A stretch of DNA of 36,049 nt, from positions 1-36,049 of the forward strand of contig JAQCAB010000015.1 of the NCBI GenBank assembly GCA_027622375.1, read 5' to 3'. The notes beneath the pieces are model-generated. The model ran no database searches and was not told where the DNA came from. It saw nothing but the letters and a program-made list of their open reading frames with translations. The stretch's first letter is position 1, and every line of letters starts with the position of its first letter. Of the stretch, positions 17,928 through 27,142 are shown one piece after another. This DNA comes from Bacteroidota bacterium. Its GTDB lineage: Bacteria > Bacteroidota > Ignavibacteria > UBA10030 > UBA8401. Both the position numbers and the translations under genes were made by a program.

Positions 17928-19409
17928 ATGAAACTTTTTGCTGAACCAACAAGTTTTGAGTGGTTTATATTTTTTGGTTTATTGTTTGGGATTCTGATTC
18001 TATTATTAGTTGCTGAAAAACTTCGCAAAGTTTATATAAACTCTCCAGAAATCACACGTAAATTAGTTCATATTGGAGTTGGTTTAATAATATTTTACTC
18101 ACCAAAAATTTTTACCTCCGGTATTCCTCCAATTTTACTTTGTGCAATTTTTATTGTAATTAATACATATGCACTTTTAAAAGGAAAATTAAAAGGAATT
18201 CATGGTACACAACGATTTACATTTGGAACAGTCTATTATCCAATTGCGGTAATTATTTTACTTTATTCTTTTTGGGATAATTCTCCTTTTATAATTTCAA
18301 CTTCTATCTTAGTGCTTGCTTTTTCAGATTCAATGGCTGCAATAGTTGGTGAGAATATTAAAAATCCAAAATATTATTTTCTATCAGGCGAAAAAAAAAG
18401 TTATCAAGGCTCAATAACTTTATTTTTAGTTACAACGATTATAGTTTTTATTTCTCTTTATAGTACCCAACTTCAATATTCAAATGAAGAAATTATTATG
18501 ATAAGTACTATTTCAGGATTAATTGCAACTTTACTCGAAGGAGTTTCTATTAAAGGTTTTGACAATTTAACATTACCGTTGGGTGTTGCATTTATACTTC
18601 ATTATTTTTTAAATAGAGTAGATTATTCAAATTTATATTTAGGTATAATTTTAGCTTCGGTAATTTCAATTTTATCTTATAAATTAAAATTGCTTTCAAA
18701 GAATGGAGCTGTTGCAACTTATTTAATGGCATTCACAATCTTTTCAGTTGGAGGATGGAAAACTACAACCCCAATATTAATATTTTTTATTTTATCAAGT
18801 ATTCTTTCTAAAATAGGAAAAAATAAAAAAGGGAGCGCAAATTCAATTTCTGAAAAATCAGAAATTAGGGATTTAGAACAAGTAATCTCAAATGGTGGAG
18901 TAGCAACTTTAGTAATAATTTATATCTATTTCACAAAAAATATCGAAACCAATTATTTATTTTATCTTTCAACTTTAGCCGCAGTTACAGCAGATACATG
19001 GGGAACAGAAATTGGTTTATTTTCAAAAAAGAAACCAAGATTAATTACAAATTTTAAAACTTCAGAAACCGGAACAAGTGGTGCAATTTCAACATTAGGA
19101 ATTATTGGTGGAATTTTTGGTGCTGCAATAATTGCGCTAACAGGAAGTTATTTTCATATAATTTCATTAAATCAATTTTATGGAATTATTCTTGCTGGTA
19201 TTTTTGGGTCTCTTGTTGATAGTTATTTTGGTGCTACAATTCAAGCTGAGTATAAATGCAATATTTGTGAAAAAATTACAGAAAGAAAATATCATTGCCA
19301 AAATCAAACAAAATTAATAAGGGGATTTGCATTTATAAATAATGATTTTATCAATATTATTTGTGCTATTTCGGGATTATTATTTTCACTTATATATTAT
19401 TCCCTTTAA
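17928..19409 (+). CDS. Fused dolichol/phytol kinase-like and DUF92 (VTE6-like) membrane protein
   Basis: This 493-residue polytopic membrane protein joins two families. The N-terminal half (about 1-220) resembles the SEC59/VTE5 polyprenol kinase group, with EITRKLVHIGVGLIIFY, FSDSMAAIVGE and KKSYQGSITLF. The C-terminal half (about 230-490) is DUF92, with KNGAVATYLMAF, TADTWGTEIGLF, ETGTSGAISTLG and a Cys-containing CNICEKITERKYHC near the end. In plants VTE5 phosphorylates phytol and VTE6 (DUF92) phosphorylates phytyl phosphate, so a fusion could make a polyprenyl diphosphate from its alcohol in two steps. The actual alcohol is unknown. It starts immediately after the holA stop, and kdsA follows after 36 bases. 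Confidence 0.75.
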   Translation: MKLFAEPTSFEWFIFFGLLFGILILLLVAEKLRKVYINSPEITRKLVHIGVGLIIFYSPKIFTSGIPPILLCAIFIVINTYALLKGKLKGIHGTQRFTFGTVYYPIAVIILLYSFWDNSPFIISTSILVLAFSDSMAAIVGENIKNPKYYFLSGEKKSYQGSITLFLVTTIIVFISLYSTQLQYSNEEIIMISTISGLIATLLEGVSIKGFDNLTLPLGVAFILHYFLNRVDYSNLYLGIILASVISILSYKLKLLSKNGAVATYLMAFTIFSVGGWKTTTPILIFFILSSILSKIGKNKKGSANSISEKSEIRDLEQVISNGGVATLVIIYIYFTKNIETNYLFYLSTLAAVTADTWGTEIGLFSKKKPRLITNFKTSETGTSGAISTLGIIGGIFGAAIIALTGSYFHIISLNQFYGIILAGIFGSLVDSYFGATIQAEYKCNICEKITERKYHCQNQTKLIRGFAFINNDFINIICAISGLLFSLIYYSL

Positions 19410-19445
19410 TTTTATTAAGACTAAAAGATTGTTACATTTTTTAAA

Positions 19446-20276
19446 ATGAATAAAACTGTAAAAATAAATTCAATAAAAATAGATAATTCAAAACAGATTG
19501 TTTTAATTGCCGGGCCATGTGTTGTTGAGAGCAGAGAATTAATTTTAAAAACTGCTGAAAAAATAAAAAATATTTGCTCTAAATATAATTTGCCGGTTAT
19601 TTTTAAATCATCTTATAAAAAAGCAAACCGAACAAGTTTAAAAGGATTTGAGACAATTGGAATTGATGAATCTTTAAAAATCTTAAGTGAAGTTAAAAAA
19701 GAACTCTCTCTTCCAATTTTAACAGATGTTCATAGCGAATCTGAAATTAAATCAGCTTCAGAAATTGCAGATATTTTACAAATCCCAGCTTTTTTATGTC
19801 GTCAAACAGAATTATTAATTGCAGCAGGAGAAACTGGAAAATGTGTAAATATTAAAAAAGGACAATTTCTTTCTCCAAAAGATATTAAATATGCAATTGA
19901 AAAAGTTGAATCAACAGGAAATAAAAAAATACTTTGCACAGAACGTGGAAGCAGTTTTGGTTACAATAATTTGGTAGTTGATATGCGTGGAATTGAAATT
20001 ATGAAATCTACAGGTTATCCAGTTATAATCGATGTAACACATTCGGTTCAATTACCGGGTGGATTAAATGGAGAAAGTGGTGGTGAAAGAGAATTTATTT
20101 TTACAATTGCAAGAGCCGCAGTTGCAGTTGGAGTTGCGGGAATTTTTGTTGAAACTCATCCCAATCCAAAAAAAGCAATGAGTGATGCAGCTTCTCAATT
20201 ACCACTAAATGAATTACCAAAATTAATTGAACAAATTTCAAAAATTGATGCATTAATAAAATCTGAAAAATGGTAA
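19446..20276 (+). CDS. kdsA: 3-deoxy-8-phosphooctulonate synthase (Kdo-8-phosphate synthase)
   Basis: KdsA condenses phosphoenolpyruvate with arabinose-5-phosphate to give Kdo-8-phosphate for the LPS inner core. The 276-residue TIM-barrel protein shows VLIAGPCVVESRE, VIFKSSYKKANRTS, PILTDVHSESE, ILQIPAFLCRQTELL, CTERGSSFGYNNLV and FVETHPNPKKAMSDAASQLP. An Asn replaced by Cys distinguishes metal-dependent forms, but I did not assign that here. It overlaps kdsD by seven bases; KdsD makes its arabinose-5-phosphate substrate, so the pair is functionally as well as physically coupled. Confidence 0.96.
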   Translation: MNKTVKINSIKIDNSKQIVLIAGPCVVESRELILKTAEKIKNICSKYNLPVIFKSSYKKANRTSLKGFETIGIDESLKILSEVKKELSLPILTDVHSESEIKSASEIADILQIPAFLCRQTELLIAAGETGKCVNIKKGQFLSPKDIKYAIEKVESTGNKKILCTERGSSFGYNNLVVDMRGIEIMKSTGYPVIIDVTHSVQLPGGLNGESGGEREFIFTIARAAVAVGVAGIFVETHPNPKKAMSDAASQLPLNELPKLIEQISKIDALIKSEKW

Positions 20277-21277
20277 TACGAATTTCTGAAGAAATAATTA
20301 AACAAGATATTGAAAGCGGAAAAAGAGTAATTAAACTTGAACTCAATTCTATTTCAGATTTGTTAAATCGAATTGACAAATCTTTTTCTGAAGCGATTGA
20401 AATAATTTTTAATTGCAAAGGACGTACGATTGTAACTGGTGTTGGCAAATCAGGATTAATTGCACGCAAAATAGTTGCAACAATGAATTCAACCGGGACG
20501 CCTGCAATATTTTTACATCCTTCGGATGCTGTTCATGGCGATTTAGGAATGGTTCGCAAAGAAGATGTTGTAATTTGTATTTCAAAAAGTGGAACAACAA
20601 ATGAACTTCTTCAATTAATTCCATTAATAAAAAGAATAAATGTGCCTGTAATTTCGATGGTGGGAAATATTAATTCACAAATGGCAAAATTATCAGATGT
20701 AGTTTTGGATATCACTGTTAAAGAAGAAGCATGTTCTTTAGATTTGGCACCAACTTCATCAACAACTGTAACACTTGCAATGGGTGATGCGCTTGCAATT
20801 ACACTTTTGGAAAAAAGAAATTTCACAAAAGAAGATTTTGCAAAATTCCATCCCGGTGGTGATCTTGGAAAAAGATTATCTTTGAGTATAAACGAACTGA
20901 TGGTTGTTGCACCGCATTTACCGATTATAAAACGCAATGCATTAATTAAAGATGTAATTTTAGAAATGACTACAAAACGGCTTGGCGCAACTTGTGTAAT
21001 TAATGATGATGAAACTCTTTGTGGAATTGTTACAGATGGTGATTTACGAAGAATGCTCCAAAAACAAAATCACTTAGATAATTTAACGGCCGAACAAATA
21101 ATGACAAAAAATCCAAAAGTTTTGATGCAAAATGTTTTAGCAATTACTGCTCTTGAAGAAATGGAAACTTACAACATCACTCAAATGGTAATTATAAATG
21201 ATGATAAAAAACCTGTAGGAATAATTCATTTACACGATCTGGTTAAAACTGGTTTATCAACGGATTCTGGTGTGTGA
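20270..21277 (+). CDS. kdsD: Arabinose-5-phosphate isomerase (KpsF/GutQ family)
   Basis: KdsD converts ribulose-5-phosphate to arabinose-5-phosphate, the precursor of Kdo. The 335-residue protein has a SIS domain (about 35-185, with GRTIVTGVGKSGLIARKI, STGTPAIFLHPSDAVHGDLG and CISKSGTTNELL) and a pair of CBS domains (about 210-330, with ATCVINDDETLCGIVTDGDLRR and TQMVIINDDKKPVGIIHLHDL). FHPGGDLGKRL is the conserved link. The start overlaps kdsA by seven bases and the stop overlaps the lptC start by four (GTGA), so it lies in a coupled LPS operon. Confidence 0.95.
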   Translation: MVIRISEEIIKQDIESGKRVIKLELNSISDLLNRIDKSFSEAIEIIFNCKGRTIVTGVGKSGLIARKIVATMNSTGTPAIFLHPSDAVHGDLGMVRKEDVVICISKSGTTNELLQLIPLIKRINVPVISMVGNINSQMAKLSDVVLDITVKEEACSLDLAPTSSTTVTLAMGDALAITLLEKRNFTKEDFAKFHPGGDLGKRLSLSINELMVVAPHLPIIKRNALIKDVILEMTTKRLGATCVINDDETLCGIVTDGDLRRMLQKQNHLDNLTAEQIMTKNPKVLMQNVLAITALEEMETYNITQMVIINDDKKPVGIIHLHDLVKTGLSTDSGV

Positions 21278-21798
21278 AAAAAATAATTTTATTTTTAGTC
21301 CCATTTATTTTTATTTCCTGTGTAAAAAAAATTCAACCAAAAGTTCTTGGTGATGAACAAAGTTCCTCCCTTCCATCACAGGAAAGTTGGAACAGTGTTG
21401 TTACATTTTCTGATAGTGGAAGAGTAAAAGCAATTTTACATTCTGATTATATCCAAACTTCTGAAGGAAGCTCAAAAAAAAATATGAAGGGGAATATTGT
21501 AATCAATCTTTATGATGAAAATGGAAATCATTCTTCAACAATAACTTCAAATAGAGGAACCGCAGATGAAGAAACTTATTATATTGAGGTTGAAGGCAAT
21601 GTGATTGTAACTTCAAATAATGGTGTTGTAGTTAAAACTGAAAAAATGATTTGGAATCAAGATCGACAAATTGTTATGTCTGAAACTAATGTTAAAATTA
21701 CAAGTTCAACAGAAATAATTAATGGTGTCGGATTTGAAAGTGATCAATTCTTAAGAGATTATAAAGTTTTTAAAGTTTCTGCAATAAGCACAAGATGA
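21274..21798 (+). CDS. lptC: LPS export periplasmic protein LptC
   Basis: This 174-residue protein begins with a hydrophobic segment ending in a lipobox (FIFISC, Cys16), so it may be a lipoprotein rather than a bitopic inner-membrane protein as in E. coli. The rest is a run of beta strands of the LptC/OstA jellyroll type (VVTFSDSGRVKAILHSDYIQT, YYIEVEGNVIVTSNNGVVVKTEKMIW, INGVGFESDQFLRDYKVFKV). LptC receives LPS from the LptBFG transporter and passes it to LptA. It starts with GTG overlapping the kdsD stop and ends overlapping the lptA-like start by four bases. LptF and LptG are not in the window. Confidence 0.88.
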   Translation: MKKIILFLVPFIFISCVKKIQPKVLGDEQSSSLPSQESWNSVVTFSDSGRVKAILHSDYIQTSEGSSKKNMKGNIVINLYDENGNHSSTITSNRGTADEETYYIEVEGNVIVTSNNGVVVKTEKMIWNQDRQIVMSETNVKITSSTEIINGVGFESDQFLRDYKVFKVSAISTR

Positions 21799-22961
21799 AA
21801 ATTTATATTTTATTTTTAATTTTTTCTATAAAATCATTTTCTCAAGAATCTGCTCCATTTGTTTTGGATCATGCTGACGAGTTAATTGGAAAAACTATAA
21901 AAGGGGAAACAGTACGTGAATTAAAGGGAAATGTATCATTTCATCAAGGAAGTCTTAAAGTAAAATGCGATAATGCAATTCATTATATAACGCGAAATGA
22001 ACTTGAACTTTTTGGAAACGTAAATATGTTTCAAGATTCAATTAATCTGAAATCAGAAAAAGCGTTTTATAACACTCTAACTAAAAGTGCAAAGTGCGAA
22101 ATTAAAGTTGAATTAATTAAAGGTTTAACAACTGTCTATTCGGAGTTTGCTAATTATGATGTTGATAAAAAGATTGGAAGATTTTTTCCAACCGTCAAAA
22201 TAATTTCAAAAAAAGATGATGCAATTATCACCGGGAATGAAGCTGAGTTTAATGACAAGTTAAAAAGTTTGAAGATATTTTCAAATGCAAAGTTAGTTCA
22301 ATTAATCCCTCTTGATAATACAATTGATACATTGGCAATTAAAAGTTCAACAATGGAATCTATAAACGAAGGTGATTTATTAATTGCAAAAGGGAATGTG
22401 CTGCTGGCTCGAAATAAATTTGCTTCAAGCTCAAATGAGATATATTTCGATAAAATAAACGAAACTATAGATTACTTTAATAATCCGATTTTGTGGTATG
22501 AAAAAAATCAAATTTCAGGAGATACAATTAAGATAAAATTAAAAAATAACAAATTACAAAAAATGGATATTGCACGACGAGCATTTGCAATTACAATGAG
22601 TGATTCAAATTATGAAAACAGATTTAATCAAATGACAGGAAATTTGATGAAGATTAATTTTTATAATGACACAATCAAAAATATAATTGTTTATAGAAAT
22701 GGAATTAGTTTATATTATATTTACGATGAAAATCTACCAAATGGAGTAAATGTTGTAAGTGGTGATGAAGTTATTTCAGATTTTAAAAATGGAATAATTG
22801 ATAAAATAAATATTAAGAAAGGTGTTGAAGGAATTTATACTCCCGAAAAAATATTGAATAGAGATATTTCAAAAGGTTTTCTTGATGGATTTAAATTAAA
22901 TAAAAATCGACCAACAATAAATTCAATCATAAATGATAAAAGTTTTTCAAATCTAAAATAA
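21795..22961 (+). CDS. lptA: OstA/LptA-like periplasmic LPS-transport protein
   Basis: The 388-residue exported protein has a signal peptide (about 1-17, ending IKSFSQ). It then shows repeated OstA-type strands: [64 protein letters not shown]. LptA-like proteins form the periplasmic bridge that carries LPS from LptC to LptD. At more than twice the E. coli LptA length it probably has two or more jellyroll units, as in the longer OstA-like proteins of Bacteroidota. The four-base overlap with lptC and the nine-base spacing to lptB support the role. Confidence 0.78.
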   Translation: MKIYILFLIFSIKSFSQESAPFVLDHADELIGKTIKGETVRELKGNVSFHQGSLKVKCDNAIHYITRNELELFGNVNMFQDSINLKSEKAFYNTLTKSAKCEIKVELIKGLTTVYSEFANYDVDKKIGRFFPTVKIISKKDDAIITGNEAEFNDKLKSLKIFSNAKLVQLIPLDNTIDTLAIKSSTMESINEGDLLIAKGNVLLARNKFASSSNEIYFDKINETIDYFNNPILWYEKNQISGDTIKIKLKNNKLQKMDIARRAFAITMSDSNYENRFNQMTGNLMKINFYNDTIKNIIVYRNGISLYYIYDENLPNGVNVVSGDEVISDFKNGIIDKINIKKGVEGIYTPEKILNRDISKGFLDGFKLNKNRPTINSIINDKSFSNLK

Positions 22962-22969
22962 ATATAAAC

Positions 22970-23710
22970 TTGAATCATTCAATTTTAGAGGCACAATCTT
23001 TAATAAAAAAATATGGAAAGAGAACAGTTGTTCAAGATGTTTCTTTAAATGTTGAACAAGGAGAAATTGTTGGATTACTTGGGCCAAATGGCGCAGGCAA
23101 AACTACAACTTTTTATATGATTGTTGGAATGATTTCTCCTGATAATGGGGATGTTTTGTTGAATAAAAATTATATCACATCAAATCCGATGTATATCCGA
23201 TCTCGAAAGGGAATTAGTTACTTGCCGCAAGAAGCTTCAATTTTTAGAACAATGACTGTTAGAAATAATATTTTATCAGTTTTGGAAATGACAAATTTAA
23301 ATCTGAAAGAAAGAAATGATAAATGTGATAATTTACTTTCAGAATTTAATATTTTAAAAATTGCAGAAAGTAAAGGTTATATGCTTTCTGGTGGTGAACG
23401 ACGTAGAACTGAAATAGCTCGCGCACTTGCTTTAGATCCAAAATTTATTTTGCTCGATGAACCTTTTGCCGGGATTGATCCCATTGCAGTTGAAGATATA
23501 ATGCAAATTGTACTTGGATTAAAAAAACGTGGTGTTGGAGTTTTGATAACTGATCATAATGTTCATGAAACGCTTTCTATAACTGATAGAAGCTATTTAC
23601 TTTTTGAAGGAAAAATTTTAAAATCGGGAACTGCTGAAGAATTAGCAAACGATCCACAAGTTCGGAAACTTTATTTAGGTGAGAATTTTAAACTAGATCG
23701 TTATTTATGA
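22970..23710 (+). CDS. lptB: LPS export ABC transporter ATP-binding protein
   Basis: LptB drives extraction of LPS from the inner membrane with LptFG. The 246-residue protein shows a Walker [10 protein letters not shown] (near residue 39), Q-loop [14 protein letters not shown], signature [15 protein letters not shown], Walker [14 protein letters not shown] and H-loop [15 protein letters not shown] is a strong LptB family mark. The start is a TTG at 22970, chosen because the homologous N-terminus begins there and no ATG is available. The gene is last in the plus-strand LPS series, and its end overlaps the convergent fmdB-like gene by six bases. Confidence 0.96.
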   Translation: MNHSILEAQSLIKKYGKRTVVQDVSLNVEQGEIVGLLGPNGAGKTTTFYMIVGMISPDNGDVLLNKNYITSNPMYIRSRKGISYLPQEASIFRTMTVRNNILSVLEMTNLNLKERNDKCDNLLSEFNILKIAESKGYMLSGGERRRTEIARALALDPKFILLDEPFAGIDPIAVEDIMQIVLGLKKRGVGVLITDHNVHETLSITDRSYLLFEGKILKSGTAEELANDPQVRKLYLGENFKLDRYL

Positions 23711-23983
23711 TTTTTTATCCGATTTTGGTTTTTCGGACGATGCAGTTTTAGTTTCTTTACTTGTTGTTAATGATTCTTTTGTTACAGATTTTTTTTGTGC
23801 GTTTTTATAATCTGTTAAGTAAAAACCACTTCCTTTAAAAATCATTCCACTTCCACCACTTACTAATCTTTCTAATTTGCGTTTTTTACATTTTGGACAA
23901 ATTTTTAGTGGATCATCTTTCATCGATTGTAATTCTTCAAATAAATAATTACAAGACTTGCATTTGTATTCGTAAGTTGGCAT
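23705..23983 (-). CDS. FmdB family zinc-ribbon protein
   Basis: This 92-residue protein opens with the FmdB/CxxC_CxxC regulatory-protein signature [21 protein letters not shown], followed by [31 protein letters not shown]. The four Cys residues (two CxxC pairs) should bind one zinc. A Lys/Ser/Thr-rich tail follows. The family is widespread and small, named after a putative amidase regulator, but its function is not firmly known. It is the last gene of the minus-strand operon, three bases after the aminotransferase, and converges with lptB. Confidence 0.88.
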   Translation of the reverse strand: MPTYEYKCKSCNYLFEELQSMKDDPLKICPKCKKRKLERLVSGGSGMIFKGSGFYLTDYKNAQKKSVTKESLTTSKETKTASSEKPKSDKKS

Positions 23984-23986
23984 AAA

Positions 23987-25189
23987 TTACTTTAAATTTT
24001 TAAATCCTTGAATTAATCTTTCTCCCGCAATTTTTAATGATTCCATTGATTCTGCATATGAAATTCGAAAACAATTTTTTGAACCAAATCCACTTCCCGG
24101 TACGAAAGCAAGTTTAACTTCATTCAGAAAATACTCACCAAGCGCATCAACTGTTTTAATAATTTTACCATTAAATTTTTTCCCTAAATAATTACTGACA
24201 TTTGGGAAAAGAAAAAAAGCTCCTTCCGGTTTTGTGCATGTTATTTTTGGGATTGAAGAAATCACATCAAATAAATAATTTCTTCGTTCTTCAAAAACTT
24301 TCCTCATCGCCTCAATAACTTCTCCAGATTTTCTATTATTTAAAGCTTCAATTGCAGCCATTTGCGAAATTGAAGAAGCATTTGAAGTCATTTGTCCCTG
24401 GAGTTTATCCGCAAGTTGAATAATATTTTTATTTGCGCATAAATATCCCAATCGCCAACCAGTCATTGCAAAAGATTTTGACAATCCATTTACTGTTAAA
24501 ACTAAATCTTTCACATCTAAAATAGAACCGATGCTAAAATGTTTTGCACCATCATATAAAAGTTTTTCATAAATCTCATCAGCAATAATAAAAAAATTAT
24601 ATTTTTTTGCAATAGCAGCAATTTCTCTCAACTCATCTTCGGAATAAACATTCCCAGTTGGATTTGATGGTGTTGAAAATAAAAATGCTTTTGTTTTTTT
24701 AGAAATAACTTTTTTTAATTGCTGAATTGTAACTTTGTAATTTGTTTTTTCATTAGTATTGATAATTATTGGTTTTGCATCGGCCAGTTTAATCATTTCG
24801 GGATAACTAACCCAATATGGCGCGCCAATAATTACTTCATCACCTTTGTTACAGATTGATTGAAGAGCGTTATAAATTGCATGCTTTGCGCCATTTGTAA
24901 CAATAATATTTTCGTGATTGCATGTAATATTATTTTCCTTTTGCAATTTTAAGGCAATTGATTTTCGTAACTCAATTATTCCGCAGTTTGCTGTGTATTT
25001 GGAATAATTTTCTTGAATCGCATACATTGCTGCACGTTTTATATGAGTCGGAGTGGGGAAGTCAGGTTCGCCAGCAGTTAATCCGACTACATCAATTCCA
25101 TTATCCTTCATTTCTTTTGCTAATGCATTTAATTTTAAAGTTGGCGAAGGAGATAAATTAATTATTTTTTTCGAATACAAATTTTTCAT
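23987..25189 (-). CDS. aspC: Pyridoxal-phosphate aminotransferase, aspartate aminotransferase type
   Basis: The 400-residue class I/II aminotransferase exchanges amino groups between aspartate and 2-oxoglutarate. It has GLTAGEPDFPTPTHI, NYSKYTANCGIIELRK, the Asn-Pro loop FSTPSNPTGNVYSE, ADEIYEKLLYD and the PLP-binding Lys238 in GLSKSFAMTGWRLGY. The Lys position and length match the Thermus-type aspartate aminotransferase subgroup (where it lies near residue 234) rather than E. coli AspC. Prephenate or other amino-acid activity is possible in this subgroup. The ATG whose first base is 25189 is chosen over a TTG one codon upstream. Confidence 0.9.
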   Translation of the reverse strand: MKNLYSKKIINLSPSPTLKLNALAKEMKDNGIDVVGLTAGEPDFPTPTHIKRAAMYAIQENYSKYTANCGIIELRKSIALKLQKENNITCNHENIIVTNGAKHAIYNALQSICNKGDEVIIGAPYWVSYPEMIKLADAKPIIINTNEKTNYKVTIQQLKKVISKKTKAFLFSTPSNPTGNVYSEDELREIAAIAKKYNFFIIADEIYEKLLYDGAKHFSIGSILDVKDLVLTVNGLSKSFAMTGWRLGYLCANKNIIQLADKLQGQMTSNASSISQMAAIEALNNRKSGEVIEAMRKVFEERRNYLFDVISSIPKITCTKPEGAFFLFPNVSNYLGKKFNGKIIKTVDALGEYFLNEVKLAFVPGSGFGSKNCFRISYAESMESLKIAGERLIQGFKNLK

Positions 25190-25210
25190 CAAAATTAAAT
25201 TGAAAATTTA

Positions 25211-25693
25211 TTAATATAATTTTTTCTTAATCATTTTTGCAACCGATGGAGGGACAAAGTCATCAATTTTGCCTTTGTGAGTTGCAATTTCCCGAACTAT
25301 TGTTGAAGTCAAATATGTATGAATTTCGAGTGGCATTAAAAAAACAGTTGATATTTTTGGAAAAAGTTTTTTATTCATCAAAGCCATTTGAAATTCATAT
25401 TCAAAATCTGTAACAGCACGCATTCCACGAATTAATGCAGTTGCATTATTTTGTTTTGCAAAATTTACTACAAGTCCCTCAAAACTTTTTACTTCAACAT
25501 TTGTGTATTTATTAATTTTGATTACTTCTTGAATCATTTTACAACGATCTTCAACATTAAACATTGGTTTTTTTGAAGAATTTATTGCAACAGTTATAAT
25601 TACTTTATCAAAAATTTTTACACTTTGATCAATAATATCAATATGTCCAAAAGTTAATGGATCAAATGAACCAGGGTAGAGTGCGATTTTCAT
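25211..25693 (-). CDS. coaD: Phosphopantetheine adenylyltransferase
   Basis: CoaD adenylates 4'-phosphopantetheine to dephospho-CoA, the penultimate step of CoA synthesis. The 160-residue length is standard. The nucleotidyltransferase motif is ALYPGSFDPLTFGHIDII with the T-x-G-H signature; ATALIRGMRAVTDFEYE and the C-terminal STIVREIA follow. It lies three bases after rsmD, a neighbour it has in very many bacteria, and about 21 bases before the aminotransferase. Confidence 0.97.
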   Translation of the reverse strand: MKIALYPGSFDPLTFGHIDIIDQSVKIFDKVIITVAINSSKKPMFNVEDRCKMIQEVIKINKYTNVEVKSFEGLVVNFAKQNNATALIRGMRAVTDFEYEFQMALMNKKLFPKISTVFLMPLEIHTYLTSTIVREIATHKGKIDDFVPPSVAKMIKKKLY

Positions 25694-25696
25694 AGT

Positions 25697-26242
25697 TTAT
25701 ATTTTTTTTGTAAAATAAGTTACAGTTGTTCTTCCAAAACGCTTTTGGATTTCTACATTATACAAATCACTTTTGGGGAATTCAAGAGATGTAATATGCT
25801 CAATTAATAAATACCCATTTTTAGAAAGTATTTTATCACAAATTATACCTGGTAAATTTCTGGTCAATTGATATTCATAAGGAGGATCAGCAAAAACTAA
25901 ATTGTATTCAGAATTATTATTTTTCAAAAAATATTCAACACTTGATTGAAGAAGTTTAGTTTTATATTCATCTTTAATTAAATTAATATTTTTAATTATT
26001 GACTCACAAATTTCAGAATCTTCTTCAACAAAAGTAACAAATTTTGCACCACGGCTTAAAGCTTCAATACCCAAACTCCCACAACCAGCAAATAAATCAA
26101 GCACATTTGCATTATCCAAAAAAATTCTGTGTTGAAGTGAATTAAAAATTGAACTTTTTACTTTATCTGTTGCTGGGCGAACTTTTAAACTTTTAACACA
26201 AAAAAGTTTTCTCCCTTTATGAATTCCACTTATAACTCTCAT
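25697..26242 (-). CDS. rsmD: 16S rRNA (guanine-966-N2)-methyltransferase RsmD
   Basis: RsmD methylates G966 of 16S rRNA in 30S assembly. The 181-residue Rossmann-fold protein shows MRVISGIHKGRKL, RPATDKVKSSIFNSL, the SAM-binding VLDLFAGCGSLGIEALSRGA and the catalytic motif FADPPYEY. The start overlaps the stop of the PilM-like gene by four bases (ATGA), and coaD follows after three bases. Confidence 0.95.
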   Translation of the reverse strand: MRVISGIHKGRKLFCVKSLKVRPATDKVKSSIFNSLQHRIFLDNANVLDLFAGCGSLGIEALSRGAKFVTFVEEDSEICESIIKNINLIKDEYKTKLLQSSVEYFLKNNNSEYNLVFADPPYEYQLTRNLPGIICDKILSKNGYLLIEHITSLEFPKSDLYNVEIQKRFGRTTVTYFTKKI

Positions 26243-27141
26243 TTATCAATTCTAAGAGCCAGCCCAATTGCTGATGTGAATTTTTGCCGAACTTCAATTT
26301 GTTCAATTTGTTTTGCAAAAGATTTTGGGATTTCAATTTTTTTAAATGGATCAATTAATTGAACTGGGATTTGTGATTTAGAAACAAGTAATTCATGAAA
26401 TTGTGGATTTAAAGCTCTCCCATGTAGAAATATTTTTGACAATTTATATTTTAGGATTTGTTCATTTATTTTTAAAATAATCTCATCAGAATTATTTAAT
26501 GTTATAGTAAAAACAGGAGAGCCATTTTGCATAATTGTAAAGTCAGTTGTTTCTTCATCGCAATTAATAATTAAAAAAGGATTCAAAATATCTTCTGGAT
26601 AATTATGAAGAACTGATTGTTCGGCACCAAAATGATCTACATTAATAATATTTAATTCTTTCCCGCAACCAACTGCAACATCATTAAAAAACCAAATTAA
26701 ATCTTGGCGAATACTTACAGAAATAGTTTCTTCAAAAGCTTGGTTTTTATTTTCTTGAACATAAAACACATCACTTTCATACGAAACAGATTTATCATGG
26801 TAAAAATGTTGATACAATTCCCAGGTAACGTGCTCAATTTTTTCTTCTTTTGTTAAAGATATATCAAATGGTAAAGTTTCAACAAACATCATTGCGCTAT
26901 TTAAACCAAATGATATATTTTTAGATTTAAATTTATTTTTGGCCAAAAATTGTGAAAGCTCAGTAATAATTATTTTTTTTGGTTCTTGATTGTTTAAAAG
27001 TAATTCAATTTTATCTGTATTAATTTGTGAGGTATAAGTCCCAAAAGAATTTAGAGAATATTTATTATTTCTAAATTCAAGTTCAACACAAAACACTTGA
27101 TCCCATTCAAAAACTACGGCGGTATGTAAAATTGAACTCAT
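26239..27141 (-). CDS. PilM-like actin-fold (ASKHA) protein
   Basis: The protein is divergent. Choosing the ATG at 27141 (two bases after the comEA stop, rather than a TTG inside comEA) gives 300 residues. Three features recall PilM, the cytoplasmic actin-like platform protein of type IV pili. An N-terminal strand (AVVFEWDQVFCVELEF) sits where PilM has its DIGSSSIKxVEL. FLIINCDEETTDFTIMQNG resembles the second phosphate loop DIGxxTTDxxxxxxG. The end RQKFTSAIGLALR matches the conserved PilM C-terminus. The ATP-binding Asp/Gly residues of the first loop are missing. No PilN or PilO gene is adjacent; the upstream neighbour is comEA. A role in pilus or DNA-uptake assembly is inferred. Confidence 0.5.
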   Translation of the reverse strand: MSSILHTAVVFEWDQVFCVELEFRNNKYSLNSFGTYTSQINTDKIELLLNNQEPKKIIITELSQFLAKNKFKSKNISFGLNSAMMFVETLPFDISLTKEEKIEHVTWELYQHFYHDKSVSYESDVFYVQENKNQAFEETISVSIRQDLIWFFNDVAVGCGKELNIINVDHFGAEQSVLHNYPEDILNPFLIINCDEETTDFTIMQNGSPVFTITLNNSDEIILKINEQILKYKLSKIFLHGRALNPQFHELLVSKSQIPVQLIDPFKKIEIPKSFAKQIEQIEVRQKFTSAIGLALRIDK

Positions 27142-27142
27142 T

